Source: Pseudomonas sp. AOB-7 (GTDB lineage: Bacteria > Pseudomonadota > Gammaproteobacteria > Pseudomonadales > Pseudomonadaceae). Taken from it: 64,000 nucleotides of DNA. The notes beneath the pieces are model-generated. The model worked only from the letters and a program-made list of their open reading frames with translations. It searched no databases and had not been told where the DNA came from. Every line of letters starts with the position of its first letter. Within the stretch, counting starts at the first letter, position 1. Shown in pieces: positions 1 through 8,686 of this stretch. The translations under genes and the position numbers were made by a program. The DNA lies in contig NZ_RFFK01000002.1 of assembly GCF_003696305.1 (NCBI RefSeq), forward strand, positions 372,001-436,000. Reading direction: 5' to 3'.

Positions 1-1481
1 CGGATGGCGTCACGATCGAGGCCATTGACGAAAGCCGCCGGCGCCCAGCGCGCCAGGATCGAACCGCCAGTGACCTTATGGGTCCAGGCCACAGGGCTAT
101 TCTTCTCGTCCAGTCCGGCACTCAAGTGGCTGTAGTGATAGGGACGCAAGGTGCTGTGACGCGTGTCTTCCTCGCGCGACCAGATCACCTTCACGGGGTA
201 GTCCACCTGCTTGGCGATCTTCACCGCATGGATCACGAAGTCGACCTCCAAGCGTCGCCCGAAACCGCCGCCGATCAGATGATTGTGTACCGTCACGGCC
301 TCCTCGGGCAGACCGGTCAGCTCTGCGGCTGCCGTCTTGGCGCGGGTCGGAACCTGAATACCCAACCACAGATCGCAGGCGTCCTTGCGCACATGTACCG
401 TGCAGTTCACCGGCTCGAGGCAAGCATGTGCGAGAAACGGCACCTGATAGACCGCGTCGACTTTCTTCGCGGCCTTCTGCAAGGCCTCCTCGACATTACC
501 CTCGTTGCGAGCCTCGACGCCTTTTTGCTCTGAAGCCTTGCGGATATCCTCCAGCATCTGCGCGCTCGACACCTGACCGTTAGCACCGGGGTTCCACTTG
601 ATCTGCAAGGCCGCCAAGCCCTTCCGCGCAGCCCCCATGTGATCGGCAACAACAGCGACCGCATTATCCGTACGGATCACCTCACGCACGCCACGCACCG
701 CCATTGCCGGGGCCGCGTCGACCTCGTCGAGTGTGCCGCCGACTATCGGGCAGATGGTGATTGCGGCAACCTTCATGCCCTCCGGATGTACGTCAATGCC
801 AAACACTGCAGTGCCGTTGACCTTGCTCGGCGAGTCGGTGCGCCTGGCCGGTGTACCGATCAATTTGAAGTCCTTGGGATCCTTCAGCGGTATGGACTCC
901 GGCAAGGCCAACTTGGCAGCGGCATCCACCAACTCGCCGTAACCGAGCTTGCGTCCGCTGGACGGGTGTAGCACCTCCCCCTTCTCCGCTTTGCAACTGT
1001 CGGTCGCCACGCCCCACTGCTGGGCAGCGGCAGCGACCAGTAGCACGCGCGCTGCCGCTCCGGCCTCGCGCAGTGGCAGCCAGTTGGCCGGTACCGAGGT
1101 AGAGCCGCCGGTGACCTGAAAACCGAGCATCGGATTGGCGTAGCGGGTGTCGTCGGCCGGGGCGTGCTCGATGGTCACCTGATCGAGTCCCACCTCCAAC
1201 TCCTCGGCAATCAGCGCCGGCATCGAGGTGTAGGTCCCCTGGCCCATCTCCACCGGCTGGATGGTGAGATAGATACGCCCATCGCGATCGATGCGCACAT
1301 AAGCATTGGGTTCAAAACTGGCCCCTTCGGCCGCCTGCGCACCACGCATCAAAACCGGTAGGGAGAAGCTGATCAGCAGCCCTCCACCGAGCGCTGCGTT
1401 GGCCTTGAGAAAATGACGTCGGCTCAGGCCGATACGCTCGTCCGGAGCAGCCGCCATCGACAGATCCTGCAAGCTGTTCAT
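1..1481 (-). CDS. Molybdopterin-binding subunit of xanthine dehydrogenase/aldehyde oxidase family (IorB-like), partial
   Basis: The first 493 residues are visible; the reading frame stays open to the left edge of the window, so the 3' end is missing (relatives run to roughly 730-770 residues). A twin-arginine export motif SRRHFLK lies at residues 20-26, followed by a hydrophobic stretch, so a periplasmic location through Tat is likely. The glycine-rich motif GGGFGRR, typical of the large Mo-cofactor subunit, is present in the second half. The start ATG has a GGAGGG ribosome site and lies 2 bp after the stop of the 2Fe-2S subunit gene. The family includes isoquinoline 1-oxidoreductase beta chains and molybdenum aldehyde dehydrogenases. 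The substrate cannot be read from the sequence, so the isoquinoline name is only a family label. Confidence 0.88.
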   Translation of the reverse strand, partial: MNSLQDLSMAAAPDERIGLSRRHFLKANAALGGGLLISFSLPVLMRGAQAAEGASFEPNAYVRIDRDGRIYLTIQPVEMGQGTYTSMPALIAEELEVGLDQVTIEHAPADDTRYANPMLGFQVTGGSTSVPANWLPLREAGAAARVLLVAAAAQQWGVATDSCKAEKGEVLHPSSGRKLGYGELVDAAAKLALPESIPLKDPKDFKLIGTPARRTDSPSKVNGTAVFGIDVHPEGMKVAAITICPIVGGTLDEVDAAPAMAVRGVREVIRTDNAVAVVADHMGAARKGLAALQIKWNPGANGQVSSAQMLEDIRKASEQKGVEARNEGNVEEALQKAAKKVDAVYQVPFLAHACLEPVNCTVHVRKDACDLWLGIQVPTRAKTAAAELTGLPEEAVTVHNHLIGGGFGRRLEVDFVIHAVKIAKQVDYPVKVIWSREEDTRHSTLRPYHYSHLSAGLDEKNSPVAWTHKVTGGSILARWAPAAFVNGLDRDAI

Positions 1482-1483
1482 GC

Positions 1484-1960
1484 TCAACCCTCCACCTGTG
1501 CGACCGGCTGCTCGGCAGCTAACTTGATGGCTTCGCGTATCCGCACGTAGGTGCTACAGCGGCAAATGTTACCGGCCATGGCTGCGTCGATATCGCTGTC
1601 GCTTGGACTGGCGTTACGCGCCAGCAACGCACTGGCGGACATGATCTGCCCGGACTGACAGTAGCCGCACTGCACCACTTCATGAGCCAACCAGGCTTCC
1701 TGTATGCGTTTGCCAGCCGGTGTTTCCCCGACCGCTTCGATGGTGGTGATTTCGGCACCGACCATGGCACTGACCGGCATGATGCAGGAGCGCACCGCAT
1801 TGCCATTCATATGCACCGTACAAGCACCGCACAGCGCCATGCCGCAGCCAAACTTGGTGCCGGTCATTCCGAGTACATCGCGTAGCACCCAGAGCAAGGG
1901 GGTGTCGTCATCGACATCCACCTGATGCTCTCTGCCATTGATCTTCAGTGTGTGAGCCAT
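1484..1960 (-). CDS. (2Fe-2S)-binding small subunit of molybdenum hydroxylase (IorA-like)
   Basis: This 158-residue protein has the usual size of the small iron-sulfur chain of molybdenum hydroxylases. It carries a plant-type ferredoxin cluster site (C39, C44, C47, C59) and a second helical-domain cluster site (C98, C101, C133, C135; the last pair sits in NICRCSTY). These two clusters would move electrons from the molybdopterin subunit encoded directly downstream. The start at MAHTLKING is chosen because the conserved domain begins there; the frame stays open much further upstream but with no family sequence. It is the second of three genes, with the cytochrome upstream and the large subunit 2 bp downstream. 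Confidence 0.92.
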   Translation of the reverse strand: MAHTLKINGREHQVDVDDDTPLLWVLRDVLGMTGTKFGCGMALCGACTVHMNGNAVRSCIMPVSAMVGAEITTIEAVGETPAGKRIQEAWLAHEVVQCGYCQSGQIMSASALLARNASPSDSDIDAAMAGNICRCSTYVRIREAIKLAAEQPVAQVEG

Positions 1961-2055
1961 GAAAGTGTCCTCGCCAATCCGGTAAGCGCCCGCCTTGTCC
2001 CGGCAGCACAACCAGCGTTGGCGGGACGATTCTCGGTGTGCGGAGCATGTGTCGG

Positions 2056-2373
2056 TTACTGGTGACCTGTGGTCAGAATCCACTCGGCGATGCTGCTCGC
2101 ATCGGCGTCGCTGAGCTGGGTTTGAGGAGGCATAGGCACGGCCCCCCAGGACCCCGAACCACCACTCTTGATACTGGCGGCAAGCTGCTCGGCACTCTTG
2201 CTGCCATCCCCGTAGCGCTGGGCCACCTCCTGCCAGGAGGGGCCGACGACGCGAGCGGCGGGTTGGTGGCAGGCGGTACAGGCGTTGCTCTGCAACAATT
2301 GAGTGACATCGGCATGGGCCAAGGGTAATGACAACAGGCCACATGCGACCGCAAGAGTGGGGATCTTGTGCAT
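2056..2373 (-). CDS. Periplasmic class I c-type cytochrome
   Basis: A 105-residue protein with a cleavable signal peptide (about residues 1-21, ending AHA) and one CTACH haem-attachment motif (C32, C35, H36). A likely axial methionine is M81 in the segment VPMPP. The size and layout are those of small c551/c552-like electron carriers. It precedes the 2Fe-2S and molybdopterin subunits on the same strand, so it is the probable electron acceptor of that enzyme, as in other Pseudomonas molybdenum aldehyde or nicotinate dehydrogenases that pass electrons to cytochrome c. Two ATGs are 6 bp apart; the second was chosen because the AAAGGAG site is directly against the first. Confidence 0.9.
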   Translation of the reverse strand: MHKIPTLAVACGLLSLPLAHADVTQLLQSNACTACHQPAARVVGPSWQEVAQRYGDGSKSAEQLAASIKSGGSGSWGAVPMPPQTQLSDADASSIAEWILTTGHQ

Positions 2374-2469
2374 GCTCATCTCCTTTCGTTACCCCCGAAA
2401 AGACTAGATAGCCATCACCCCCTGGAAAACCGCACATTCGTGCAAGAGCCTTGAAGGCAAACTTAATAC

Positions 2470-3414
2470 TCAGGCTTTGGCATCGATCCCGGACAGCTCC
2501 GACAACCTTCCTTGGCATCCAGGATTCTGGCCTCTCAGGTGGTCGATCAGCAGGCGCAGACGACTGGAGATGCTTCGCCGGTCCGGGAAGTAGAGCATGT
2601 AGGGGGCGATCGTCCTTCCCCAACCGTCCAGCACTGCGCGCAAACCTCCCTGCGCCTGAAGCGCATCGGTGTATCCGTGAGGCAGATAGGCAATTCCCAA
2701 ACCGTCAACGGCGGACTGCAACAGCGCCACCGGATCACTGTGGACCAAACGACTCTTGATACCGACCTGCACACGTTCTTGGCCATTTTCGAACACCCAG
2801 CGTTCCACGGCCCCGGTAGCCGGATGGCGATAACCGATGCAATCGTGGCTGCTCAATTCATTCGGGTGCCCTGGCAGCCCACGGTCTGCCAGATAGTGCG
2901 GCGCAGCCAAGGCAAGCATGCGCTGCTCCGATCCCAGGGCAACGGCTACCAGGTCGCGCTCGACCTGCCAGTCCTGGCCAAGGCCGGCGTCGAATCCCTC
3001 GGCCACCAGATCCACTCGCGACTCACGCAGCACAATATCGATGTCGATGGCGGGATAGCGCTGCAGAAAGCAACGCAGATGAGGGCGCAGCACCGTCAGA
3101 TAGGCTGGCGTGGATGCCACCAGACGCAACTGCCCGGCGGGTGCACAAGCCTGATCGGCGATCTCGTCGGCAGCATGAGCCAGCTCGACCACCAGGGGTT
3201 TGACCCGCTTCAGAAAGCGCTCACCCGGCTCGGTCAACTTGACGCTACGGGTCGTCCGCTTGAGCAGCACCACCCCCAGCCTCCCCTCGAGGCTGCGCAC
3301 CACCTGGCTTACCGCCGAGGTGGATACGCCCAGTCGTTGGGCTGCGTGCGTGAAGCTGCGGTGTTCGGCCACCTGCACAAAGGTGACCAGACCATCGAGA
3401 TGATCCTGGCGCAT
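2470..3414 (-). CDS. LysR-family transcriptional regulator
   Basis: A 314-residue LysR-type regulator: an N-terminal winged helix-turn-helix (residues about 5-65, with the typical [17 protein letters not shown] recognition segment) and a LysR substrate-binding domain from about residue 90. The C-terminal tail is somewhat longer than usual. The start at MRQDHLDG matches the family; the frame is open about 20 codons further upstream. It lies about 95 bp upstream of the cytochrome gene on the same strand, not divergent as is common, so it may be co-transcribed with or control the molybdenum oxidoreductase genes. The effector is unknown. Confidence 0.88.
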   Translation of the reverse strand: MRQDHLDGLVTFVQVAEHRSFTHAAQRLGVSTSAVSQVVRSLEGRLGVVLLKRTTRSVKLTEPGERFLKRVKPLVVELAHAADEIADQACAPAGQLRLVASTPAYLTVLRPHLRCFLQRYPAIDIDIVLRESRVDLVAEGFDAGLGQDWQVERDLVAVALGSEQRMLALAAPHYLADRGLPGHPNELSSHDCIGYRHPATGAVERWVFENGQERVQVGIKSRLVHSDPVALLQSAVDGLGIAYLPHGYTDALQAQGGLRAVLDGWGRTIAPYMLYFPDRRSISSRLRLLIDHLRGQNPGCQGRLSELSGIDAKA

Positions 3415-4067
3415 GTACAGCCTCTGAGCTGGGGGTTTTAGCGGACGCCGAAAGTAGATCCGGTTTTCGACGACCACTCTCTACGACACAGGGCTCCTGC
3501 CGGGCCGTAAAACAACGGAAGATGCCAGAGCGTCCCGCACAGCCCGAGCTACCGACAATCGATATAAATGCATTACTGGGTTGATTTTCTATCAAACGAA
3601 ATGCAGCAAGTCGCGCCAGGTTCAGTGCGAGAAGTCGTCGCGCGAAGGGCGGGCAAGGCAATAATCGGTGGGGAAGCGGAGTGTACCTGCCCGCGTAGCC
3701 GTCAAGACGTAGCGCCCATTCTCTCAAGGCTACGCCAGCGCAGAAGGCGTAGCGTTTGATCACCCCCAAAGTGCCGCCGCATGAGCTAAAAAAGCCGCAC
3801 TGGAAACCCAGGCGGCTGCTAAGTCTTAACCAAAGGAGATGAAGCGCAGTCAGCGAGCCGCGCCGAACGCGCAGCTCATGGAATCTTCATCGCGTGCAGG
3901 CTAGCGCCGTTCGTCCCACTCGGCTTATCAAAGCAATCGATAGTGATCATCGATCAGCGTCAATGGCCCGCTCGCCAGCCCGGTGATAACTCTTAGCGGC
4001 CCCTCTGGGCCGGGCCTGACCTCGCTGTCAGGCCTGCTCGCATAAAACACCGACACCGGGAGCACCC
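3415..4067. other. Long non-coding gap between LysR gene and OprD-type porin
   Basis: No convincing coding sequence was found in these 653 bases. Visible structures are an inverted repeat GCTACGCC/GGCGTAGC at 3729-3736 and 3746-3753, a strong minus-strand terminator near 3784-3817, a GATGAAG/CTTCATC inverted pair around 3838 and 3886, and a dyad-rich segment around 3936-3956 (ATCGAT twice around TGATCA). The segment just upstream of the porin should contain its promoter, but no good match to -35 and -10 consensus could be fixed. Confidence 0.5.
3784..3817 (-). terminator. Rho-independent terminator on the minus strand, no known gene upstream
   Basis: On the minus strand the stem AGCCGC-CCTGG pairs with CCAG-GCGGCT (one bulged base, 4-base loop; plus coordinates 3793-3817) and is followed by six T residues (3788-3793). 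No annotated minus-strand gene ends here. The next minus-strand gene to the right is cheV, beyond the plus-strand porin, so the terminator implies either a small RNA or an antisense leader transcript starting within 3820-4060. Confidence 0.6.
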
Positions 4068-5321
4068 ATGTACAACAAGCACTGTCTCGCGCTGGCTTGC
4101 AGCCTCGCGCTCGGCGCGCCGTTGGCTCATGCCAGCAGCCAGGCACAATCGAACGGCTTCGTCGAAGATGCCAGCCTCGATCTGCTGCTGCGCAACGCCT
4201 ACTTCAACCGCGACTACAAGGACCGTACCAACGACGCCAAGTCCTGGGGCCAGGGTTTCATCGCCACCTTCGAGTCGGGATTCACCCAGGGCACCGTCGG
4301 CGTCGGCGTCGATGCCTTCGGCCTGCTGGGGGTGAAACTCGACAGCGGCCGCGGGCGCAACTACCGCGCCTTCTTCGACACCGACAGCGAGGGCCGCCCG
4401 GTCGACGAGCTGTCTCAGGCCGGCGCCGCGGTCAAGCTGCGCCTGTCCGATACCGTGATCAAGTACGGCAACCAGTTCCCGTCCCTGCCCGTGCTGGCCC
4501 ATGACGACAGCCGCCTGCTGCCGCAGTCCTTCACCGGCACCCTGGTCACCAGCAACGAGATCGAGGGCCTGGAACTCAATGCCGGCCGCTTCACCGCCGA
4601 CAGCCCGATGGGCGATCCGGCGCGCGATCCCAATCGCCTCAAGAGCATCGACGTGCTCGGCGGCAGCTACGCGGTCAGCGACGATCTGAGCCTGGCGCTG
4701 TACCACTCCGACATCGAGGACCTGTACAAGCGCTATTACGCCAACCTCAACTACAACCTGGCGCTGACCGCCGAGCAGGCGCTGAATTTCGACTTCAACC
4801 TCTACCGCACCAAGTATGACGACGGCTCTACCGCCGCGCTGGATTTCGGCGGCGACGGCCAGGGCGATCGCAACAGCATCTGGAGCCTGGCGGCCAAGTA
4901 CAGCGTCGGCGCCCACGCCTTCATCCTCGCCCATCAGCGCAACAGCGGCGATGCCGGTTTCGCCTACGACTACGGCGACGGTGGCGCGAGCATCTACCTG
5001 GCCAACTCCTACTACTCGGACTTCAACCGCAAGGACGAGCGCTCCTGGCAGGCCAGCTACGAGCTGGACTTCAGCGACTATGGCGTTCCGGGACTGCGCT
5101 ACAAGCTCGCCTACGTGCGCGGCGACAATATCGACACCGGCGCCGACAACGAGGGCACCGAGCGCGAGCTGTTCAACCAGGTCAGCTACACCGTGCAGAG
5201 CGGTGCGGCCAAGGACCTGTCGCTGCGCCTGCGCAATTCCATCTACCGCTCCAGCACCGATGTCGGCCCGGATCTCAACGAGATTCGCGCCTTCGTCGAG
5301 TACCCGCTGAACATTCTCTGA
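4068..5321 (+). CDS. OprD-family outer membrane porin
   Basis: A 417-residue outer membrane protein with a signal peptide (residues about 1-22, ending AHA) and the OprD-family start of the mature protein, including the conserved stretch FVEDASLDLLLRNAYFNRDY. The length matches the 18-strand OprD/Opd channels (about 400-440 residues), which let small amino acids, peptides or aromatic acids through the outer membrane. The last residues (VEYPLNIL) form a terminal beta strand, though without the common final aromatic. Which substrate it takes cannot be told. It stands alone, downstream of a long non-coding leader, and ends in a GC hairpin before the convergent cheV. Confidence 0.9.
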   Translation: MYNKHCLALACSLALGAPLAHASSQAQSNGFVEDASLDLLLRNAYFNRDYKDRTNDAKSWGQGFIATFESGFTQGTVGVGVDAFGLLGVKLDSGRGRNYRAFFDTDSEGRPVDELSQAGAAVKLRLSDTVIKYGNQFPSLPVLAHDDSRLLPQSFTGTLVTSNEIEGLELNAGRFTADSPMGDPARDPNRLKSIDVLGGSYAVSDDLSLALYHSDIEDLYKRYYANLNYNLALTAEQALNFDFNLYRTKYDDGSTAALDFGGDGQGDRNSIWSLAAKYSVGAHAFILAHQRNSGDAGFAYDYGDGGASIYLANSYYSDFNRKDERSWQASYELDFSDYGVPGLRYKLAYVRGDNIDTGADNEGTERELFNQVSYTVQSGAAKDLSLRLRNSIYRSSTDVGPDLNEIRAFVEYPLNIL

Positions 5322-5332
5322 GCAGCGCCCTG

Positions 5333-5354
5333 CCCCGGCCTTGGTGGGCCGGGG
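5333..5354. terminator. GC-rich hairpin between convergent porin and cheV
   Basis: CCCCGGCC (5333-5340) pairs with GGCCGGGG (5347-5354) across a 6-base loop, 11 bp after the porin stop. There is no T tract on either side, so termination is plausible for both converging genes but not certain. Confidence 0.45.
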
Positions 5355-5383
5355 TGGGGAATGCGAAGAGCGGAAGACGCGGC

Positions 5384-6277
5384 CTAGCGCTGGCCGCTGA
5401 TCTGGCGAAAGGCGTTGAGCAGGGCCTGGCTCAGGTCGACCGAGGAAAACTTGGTGAGCACCGCGTTGGCGCCCACCGACCTGGCTTTCTCGGTGTTCAT
5501 GGTGCTGTCCAGCGAGGTGTGCAGCAGCACGTAGGTGTCGGCGATGTCGGCACTGCGGCGGATTTCCCGCACCAGGTTGTAGCCGTCCATCTCCGGCATC
5601 TCGATGTCCGACACCAGCAGCTCGAACGGCATGCCGGCCTGGCGATACTCCTGCAGCTTTTGCAGCGCGGCCTGGGCGCTGCGCACCGCGGTGCAGTCCA
5701 GGCCCAGCTGACGCAGGACATTGACCGTCTGCTGCAGGGCCACCTGGGAATCGTCGACTATCAGTACGCGGCGGCCCTGCAACAGCTGGCCGTCATCGCC
5801 TTCGAGCAATTGCCCCACCGGCGCATCGTCCAGCGCCGGGGCGATGTCGTGCAACACCTTCTCGATATCGAGGATCTGCACGATGGCGCCATCGATCTGG
5901 GTCACCCCGGTGATGAAGGCGCGACTGCCGGAGGCGGCAGGTGGCGGCCGCACGTCGCGGGTCGAGCATTGCACGATGCGCTCGTCGCTCTTGACGTGCA
6001 GGCCCTGGCGCGAGCGACTCAACTCGGTGACGATCAGACAGCCCTCGTCCTCGCTGGAACCGCCGCGTTCGCCGATGGCGCGGGCCAGGTCGATCACCGT
6101 CAACGCCGAGCCGCGCAAGGTGGCGATGCCGCGCACGTTGGGGTGGCGGTTGGGCAGCTTGGTCAGCGGCGGACAGGGGATGATCTCGTTGACCTTGAGC
6201 AGGTTGATGCCCAGCAGCCTGCCGCTGTGCAGGCGGAACAACAGCAGCGACAGGGCATCGCCGGTGACGAGGGTCAT
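5384..6277 (-). CDS. cheV: Chemotaxis protein CheV (CheW-receiver fusion)
   Basis: This 297-residue protein joins an N-terminal CheW-like coupling domain (about residues 7-150) to a C-terminal response-regulator receiver domain (about 168-290). The receiver has its full active site: acidic pair D175/D176, phospho-acceptor D224 in VSDIEMPEMDG, T254 and K276. CheV proteins link chemoreceptors to the CheA kinase and are tuned by phosphorylation. A CCAAGGA site precedes the ATG. It stands apart from any chemotaxis operon here; an unrelated Cache chemoreceptor lies about 11 kb away. Pseudomonas genomes carry several cheV paralogues, so the exact signalling branch is open. Confidence 0.9.
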   Translation of the reverse strand: MTLVTGDALSLLLFRLHSGRLLGINLLKVNEIIPCPPLTKLPNRHPNVRGIATLRGSALTVIDLARAIGERGGSSEDEGCLIVTELSRSRQGLHVKSDERIVQCSTRDVRPPPAASGSRAFITGVTQIDGAIVQILDIEKVLHDIAPALDDAPVGQLLEGDDGQLLQGRRVLIVDDSQVALQQTVNVLRQLGLDCTAVRSAQAALQKLQEYRQAGMPFELLVSDIEMPEMDGYNLVREIRRSADIADTYVLLHTSLDSTMNTEKARSVGANAVLTKFSSVDLSQALLNAFRQISGQR

Positions 6278-6312
6278 GAAGGGATCCTTGGACTGAAAAC
6301 CTGCAGGTTATA

Positions 6313-6346
6313 GCGGCCGAACGGCCGCGGACTTTAATCCGCGGCC
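6313..6346 (-). terminator. Overlapping GC hairpins at the mexS stop codon
   Basis: GGCCGCGGA (6323-6331) pairs with TCCGCGGCC (6338-6346) around the mexS stop codon, and a second hairpin GCGGCCG-AA-CGGCCGC (6313-6328) overlaps it, so only one can form at a time. A T tract is lacking. The likely role is ending the mexS transcript, but this is inference. Confidence 0.35.
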
Positions 6347-7356
6347 AGTTCCAAGGCCACCCGCCCACGATTCGGACAGGTTTCCATATAGCGGTGCGCG
6401 GCGACGAAATCCTCGAAGGCGAACACCTTGTCGATCACCGGCGTGAGCAAACGGTCGGCGGTCATCTGGTTGATGTGCTGCAGCGCGCGCTGCACCGCCT
6501 CGGCGTTGGGCTCGATGCCCAGCTCCGGGTGACCAGTGAAATCCAGCACGCAGTGCCGGTAGAACTGCAGGTGCTTCTTGAACGCGGCGCAGGCCGGAAA
6601 CGCGGTGTCGTTGCCACCGTTGACCCCGTAGAGGATCAGCTTGCCGCGCGGCGCGGCGATGTCGCCGAGCAGCTTCATCTGCGGTCCGGCGCACTGGTCG
6701 AGGATGACCTCGACGCCCTTGCCTTCGGTGTAGCGCTCGATTTCCAGCACCAGGTCCTGTTCCTCGGTGACCACCACCTTGTCGGCGCCCAGGCCGCGCA
6801 GGAACTCGCGGTCGTCAGCCGAGCCGGTGGCGGCGATGACCTTGGCGCCGAGCGCCTTGGCCAGCTGTACGGTCTGCGGCGCCATGCAGTGACTGGCCTC
6901 GGTGATCAGCACGTGCTGGCCGGGTTTGAGCTGGGCCAGGTCGACCAGGGCGAAATAGCCGAACAGCAGTGCGGTGTAATGCACGCTGGCAGCCACCGGG
7001 CTGAGCACCTCGGGATAACGGGTCAGTGCGTAGCGCGGCATCAGCACCAGATCGCCCCAGGTCGGGTAGCGATTCGGCGTGCTGGCGGGGAAACCGGCCA
7101 CGGCGGTGCCGAGCGGAAAGTCGTCGACGCCCTCGCCCACTGCAGCCACCGTACCGGCCAGTTCGAAGCCCATGCCTGCCGGCAACTGCGCCTGCTCGGC
7201 AGCCAGATTCTGCCGCCACAGCACGTCCTTCCAGCCCAGGCCCACGGCCTGCACGCGCACCAGCACCTCGCCGGGGCCCGGCACAGGAGTGGGTACTTCC
7301 TCGTACTGGAGTACCTCGGCATCGCCGAATTTATGGAAACGGATCATGCGGGACAT
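6334..7356 (-). CDS. mexS: MexS-like NAD(P)H-dependent quinone oxidoreductase/MDR family
   Basis: A 340-residue medium-chain dehydrogenase/reductase of the quinone-oxidoreductase type, without the catalytic zinc ligands of alcohol dehydrogenases (the usual zinc Cys region reads VGLGWKDVLW). The length matches P. aeruginosa MexS (339). It is divergent from mexT and adjacent to mexEF-oprN, which is exactly the P. aeruginosa order. In P. aeruginosa loss of MexS raises MexT activity and MexEF-OprN expression, which fits removal of an electrophilic signal molecule. The start MSRMIRFHKFG is preceded by a GAGG site; an alternative ATG lies 9 bp inside. Confidence 0.88.
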   Translation of the reverse strand: MSRMIRFHKFGDAEVLQYEEVPTPVPGPGEVLVRVQAVGLGWKDVLWRQNLAAEQAQLPAGMGFELAGTVAAVGEGVDDFPLGTAVAGFPASTPNRYPTWGDLVLMPRYALTRYPEVLSPVAASVHYTALLFGYFALVDLAQLKPGQHVLITEASHCMAPQTVQLAKALGAKVIAATGSADDREFLRGLGADKVVVTEEQDLVLEIERYTEGKGVEVILDQCAGPQMKLLGDIAAPRGKLILYGVNGGNDTAFPACAAFKKHLQFYRHCVLDFTGHPELGIEPNAEAVQRALQHINQMTADRLLTPVIDKVFAFEDFVAAHRYMETCPNRGRVALELAAD

Positions 7357-7585
7357 CGCTATACCTCGAGCTCCGATCACGGATTAACACTTCAATGCCT
7401 GTGGACTCTATCCGCAGATCGCCGCTGGCACCACCCGCCGGCATCGATAGTGCACATGCCTGGCAGTGATTCAACAGCGTGCCGGGCACCTTTCAATCTC
7501 GCCCGTACTGCCCGTACTATTGCGCGGCAAGGCTCTCATTTGCCACGCCGTGCTGACAAGGCCCGGTCTCTCGGATGGTAACCGG

Positions 7586-8500
7586 ATGAACCGCAACGAC
7601 CTGCGCCGCCTCGACCTCAACCTGCTGATCGTCTTCGAGACGCTGATGCACGAGCGCAGCGTGACCCGCGCCGCGGAAAAGCTGTTCCTCGGCCAGCCGG
7701 CGATCAGCGCCGCCCTCGCCCGCCTGCGCAGCCTGTTCGACGACCCCCTGTTCGTGCGTACCGGGCGCAGCATGGAGCCGACCCCGCGCGCCCAGGAAAT
7801 CTTCGCCCTGCTCGCCCCGGCACTGGACTCGATCTCCACCGCGGTCAGCCGCGCCGCCGACTTCGACCCGGCCACCAGCAAGGCGGTGTTTCGCGTCGGC
7901 CTGTCCGACGACGTCGAGTTCGCCCTGCTGCCGGCCCTGCTCCGCCGCCTGCGCGCCGAGGCGCCGGGCGTGGTGCTGGTGGTGCGGCGCACCAACTACC
8001 TGCTGATGCCGGGCCTGCTGGCCTCCGGCGAAATCTCCGTAGGCGTCGCCTACACCGAGGAGCTGCCGGCCAATGCCAAGCGCAAGGTGCTGCGCCGCAG
8101 CAAGGCGCGCCTGCTGCGCGCCGACGCCGTGCCCGGTGCGCTGAGCCTGGACGACTACTGCGCCAGGCCGCATGCGCTGGTGTCGTTCGCCGGCGACCTC
8201 ACCGGCTTCATCGACGAGGAACTGGAGAGGATCGGCCGCAAGCGCCATGTGGTGCTGGCCGTGCCGCAGTTCAACGGCCTGGGCACGCTGCTCGCCGGCA
8301 CCGACATAGTCGCCAGCGTGCCGGACTACACCGCTGCCGTGCTCACCGCCGCCGGCGGCCTGCGCGCCGAGGAGCTGCCGCTGCAGACCCAGTCCTTCGA
8401 GCTGCACATGGCCTGGCGCGGTGCCCAGGACAACGACCCGGCCGAGCGCTGGCTGCGCTCGCGCATCCAGATGTTCTGCGGCGATCCGGACAGCCTGTAG
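7586..8500 (+). CDS. mexT: LysR-family activator MexT of the MexEF-OprN efflux operon
   Basis: A 304-residue LysR-type activator whose start, MNRNDLRRLDLNLLIVFE, matches my memory of P. aeruginosa MexT closely. The helix-turn-helix covers about residues 10-68 and the effector domain about 95-300. The order mexS-mexT-mexE-mexF-oprN supports the name. A longer version would start at GTG 7466 (344 residues), mirroring the 347/304-residue ambiguity in P. aeruginosa; the ATG at 7586 begins at the family domain. The 8-base unit CGGCCAGC at 7690-7697 occurs once and the frame is intact, which is the active configuration in P. aeruginosa. Confidence 0.93.
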   Translation: MNRNDLRRLDLNLLIVFETLMHERSVTRAAEKLFLGQPAISAALARLRSLFDDPLFVRTGRSMEPTPRAQEIFALLAPALDSISTAVSRAADFDPATSKAVFRVGLSDDVEFALLPALLRRLRAEAPGVVLVVRRTNYLLMPGLLASGEISVGVAYTEELPANAKRKVLRRSKARLLRADAVPGALSLDDYCARPHALVSFAGDLTGFIDEELERIGRKRHVVLAVPQFNGLGTLLAGTDIVASVPDYTAAVLTAAGGLRAEELPLQTQSFELHMAWRGAQDNDPAERWLRSRIQMFCGDPDSL

Positions 8501-8551
8501 CCGCCAGGCGAAAAGGCACCGATAACGGGCACCGCAACGCCTTCGCGCACC

Positions 8552-8570
8552 ATCATCGAGCCTCGACGAT
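8552..8570. promoter_or_regulatory. Imperfect palindrome upstream of mexE, candidate MexT operator
   Basis: ATCATCGAG-C-CTCGACGAT is an inverted repeat with one mismatch, about 117 bp before mexE and 52 bp after mexT. LysR proteins bind such dyads with ATC and GAT ends. It matches the published MexT consensus only in part, so it is a candidate. Confidence 0.35.
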
Positions 8571-8686
8571 AGAGCGCTGCCAATCATCATTACCGCTGAT
8601 ATTCAACTTCGCGGCATTCGATTCGTCGTCGGCCAGCCCTCGCAGCAGACTCCGCCCATTCACAAATCCGACTGGCGGAGTCACTC

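Noticed and set aside
3839..3904. Short plus-strand peptide frame starting at ATG 3839 behind an AAAGGAG
   Set aside because: The Shine-Dalgarno touches the ATG with no spacing, the peptide has no features, and the same segment makes better sense as part of a minus-strand RNA.
8501..8686. An exact MexT consensus site before mexE
   Set aside because: Only a partial match exists; the nearest dyad is reported as a low-confidence candidate.
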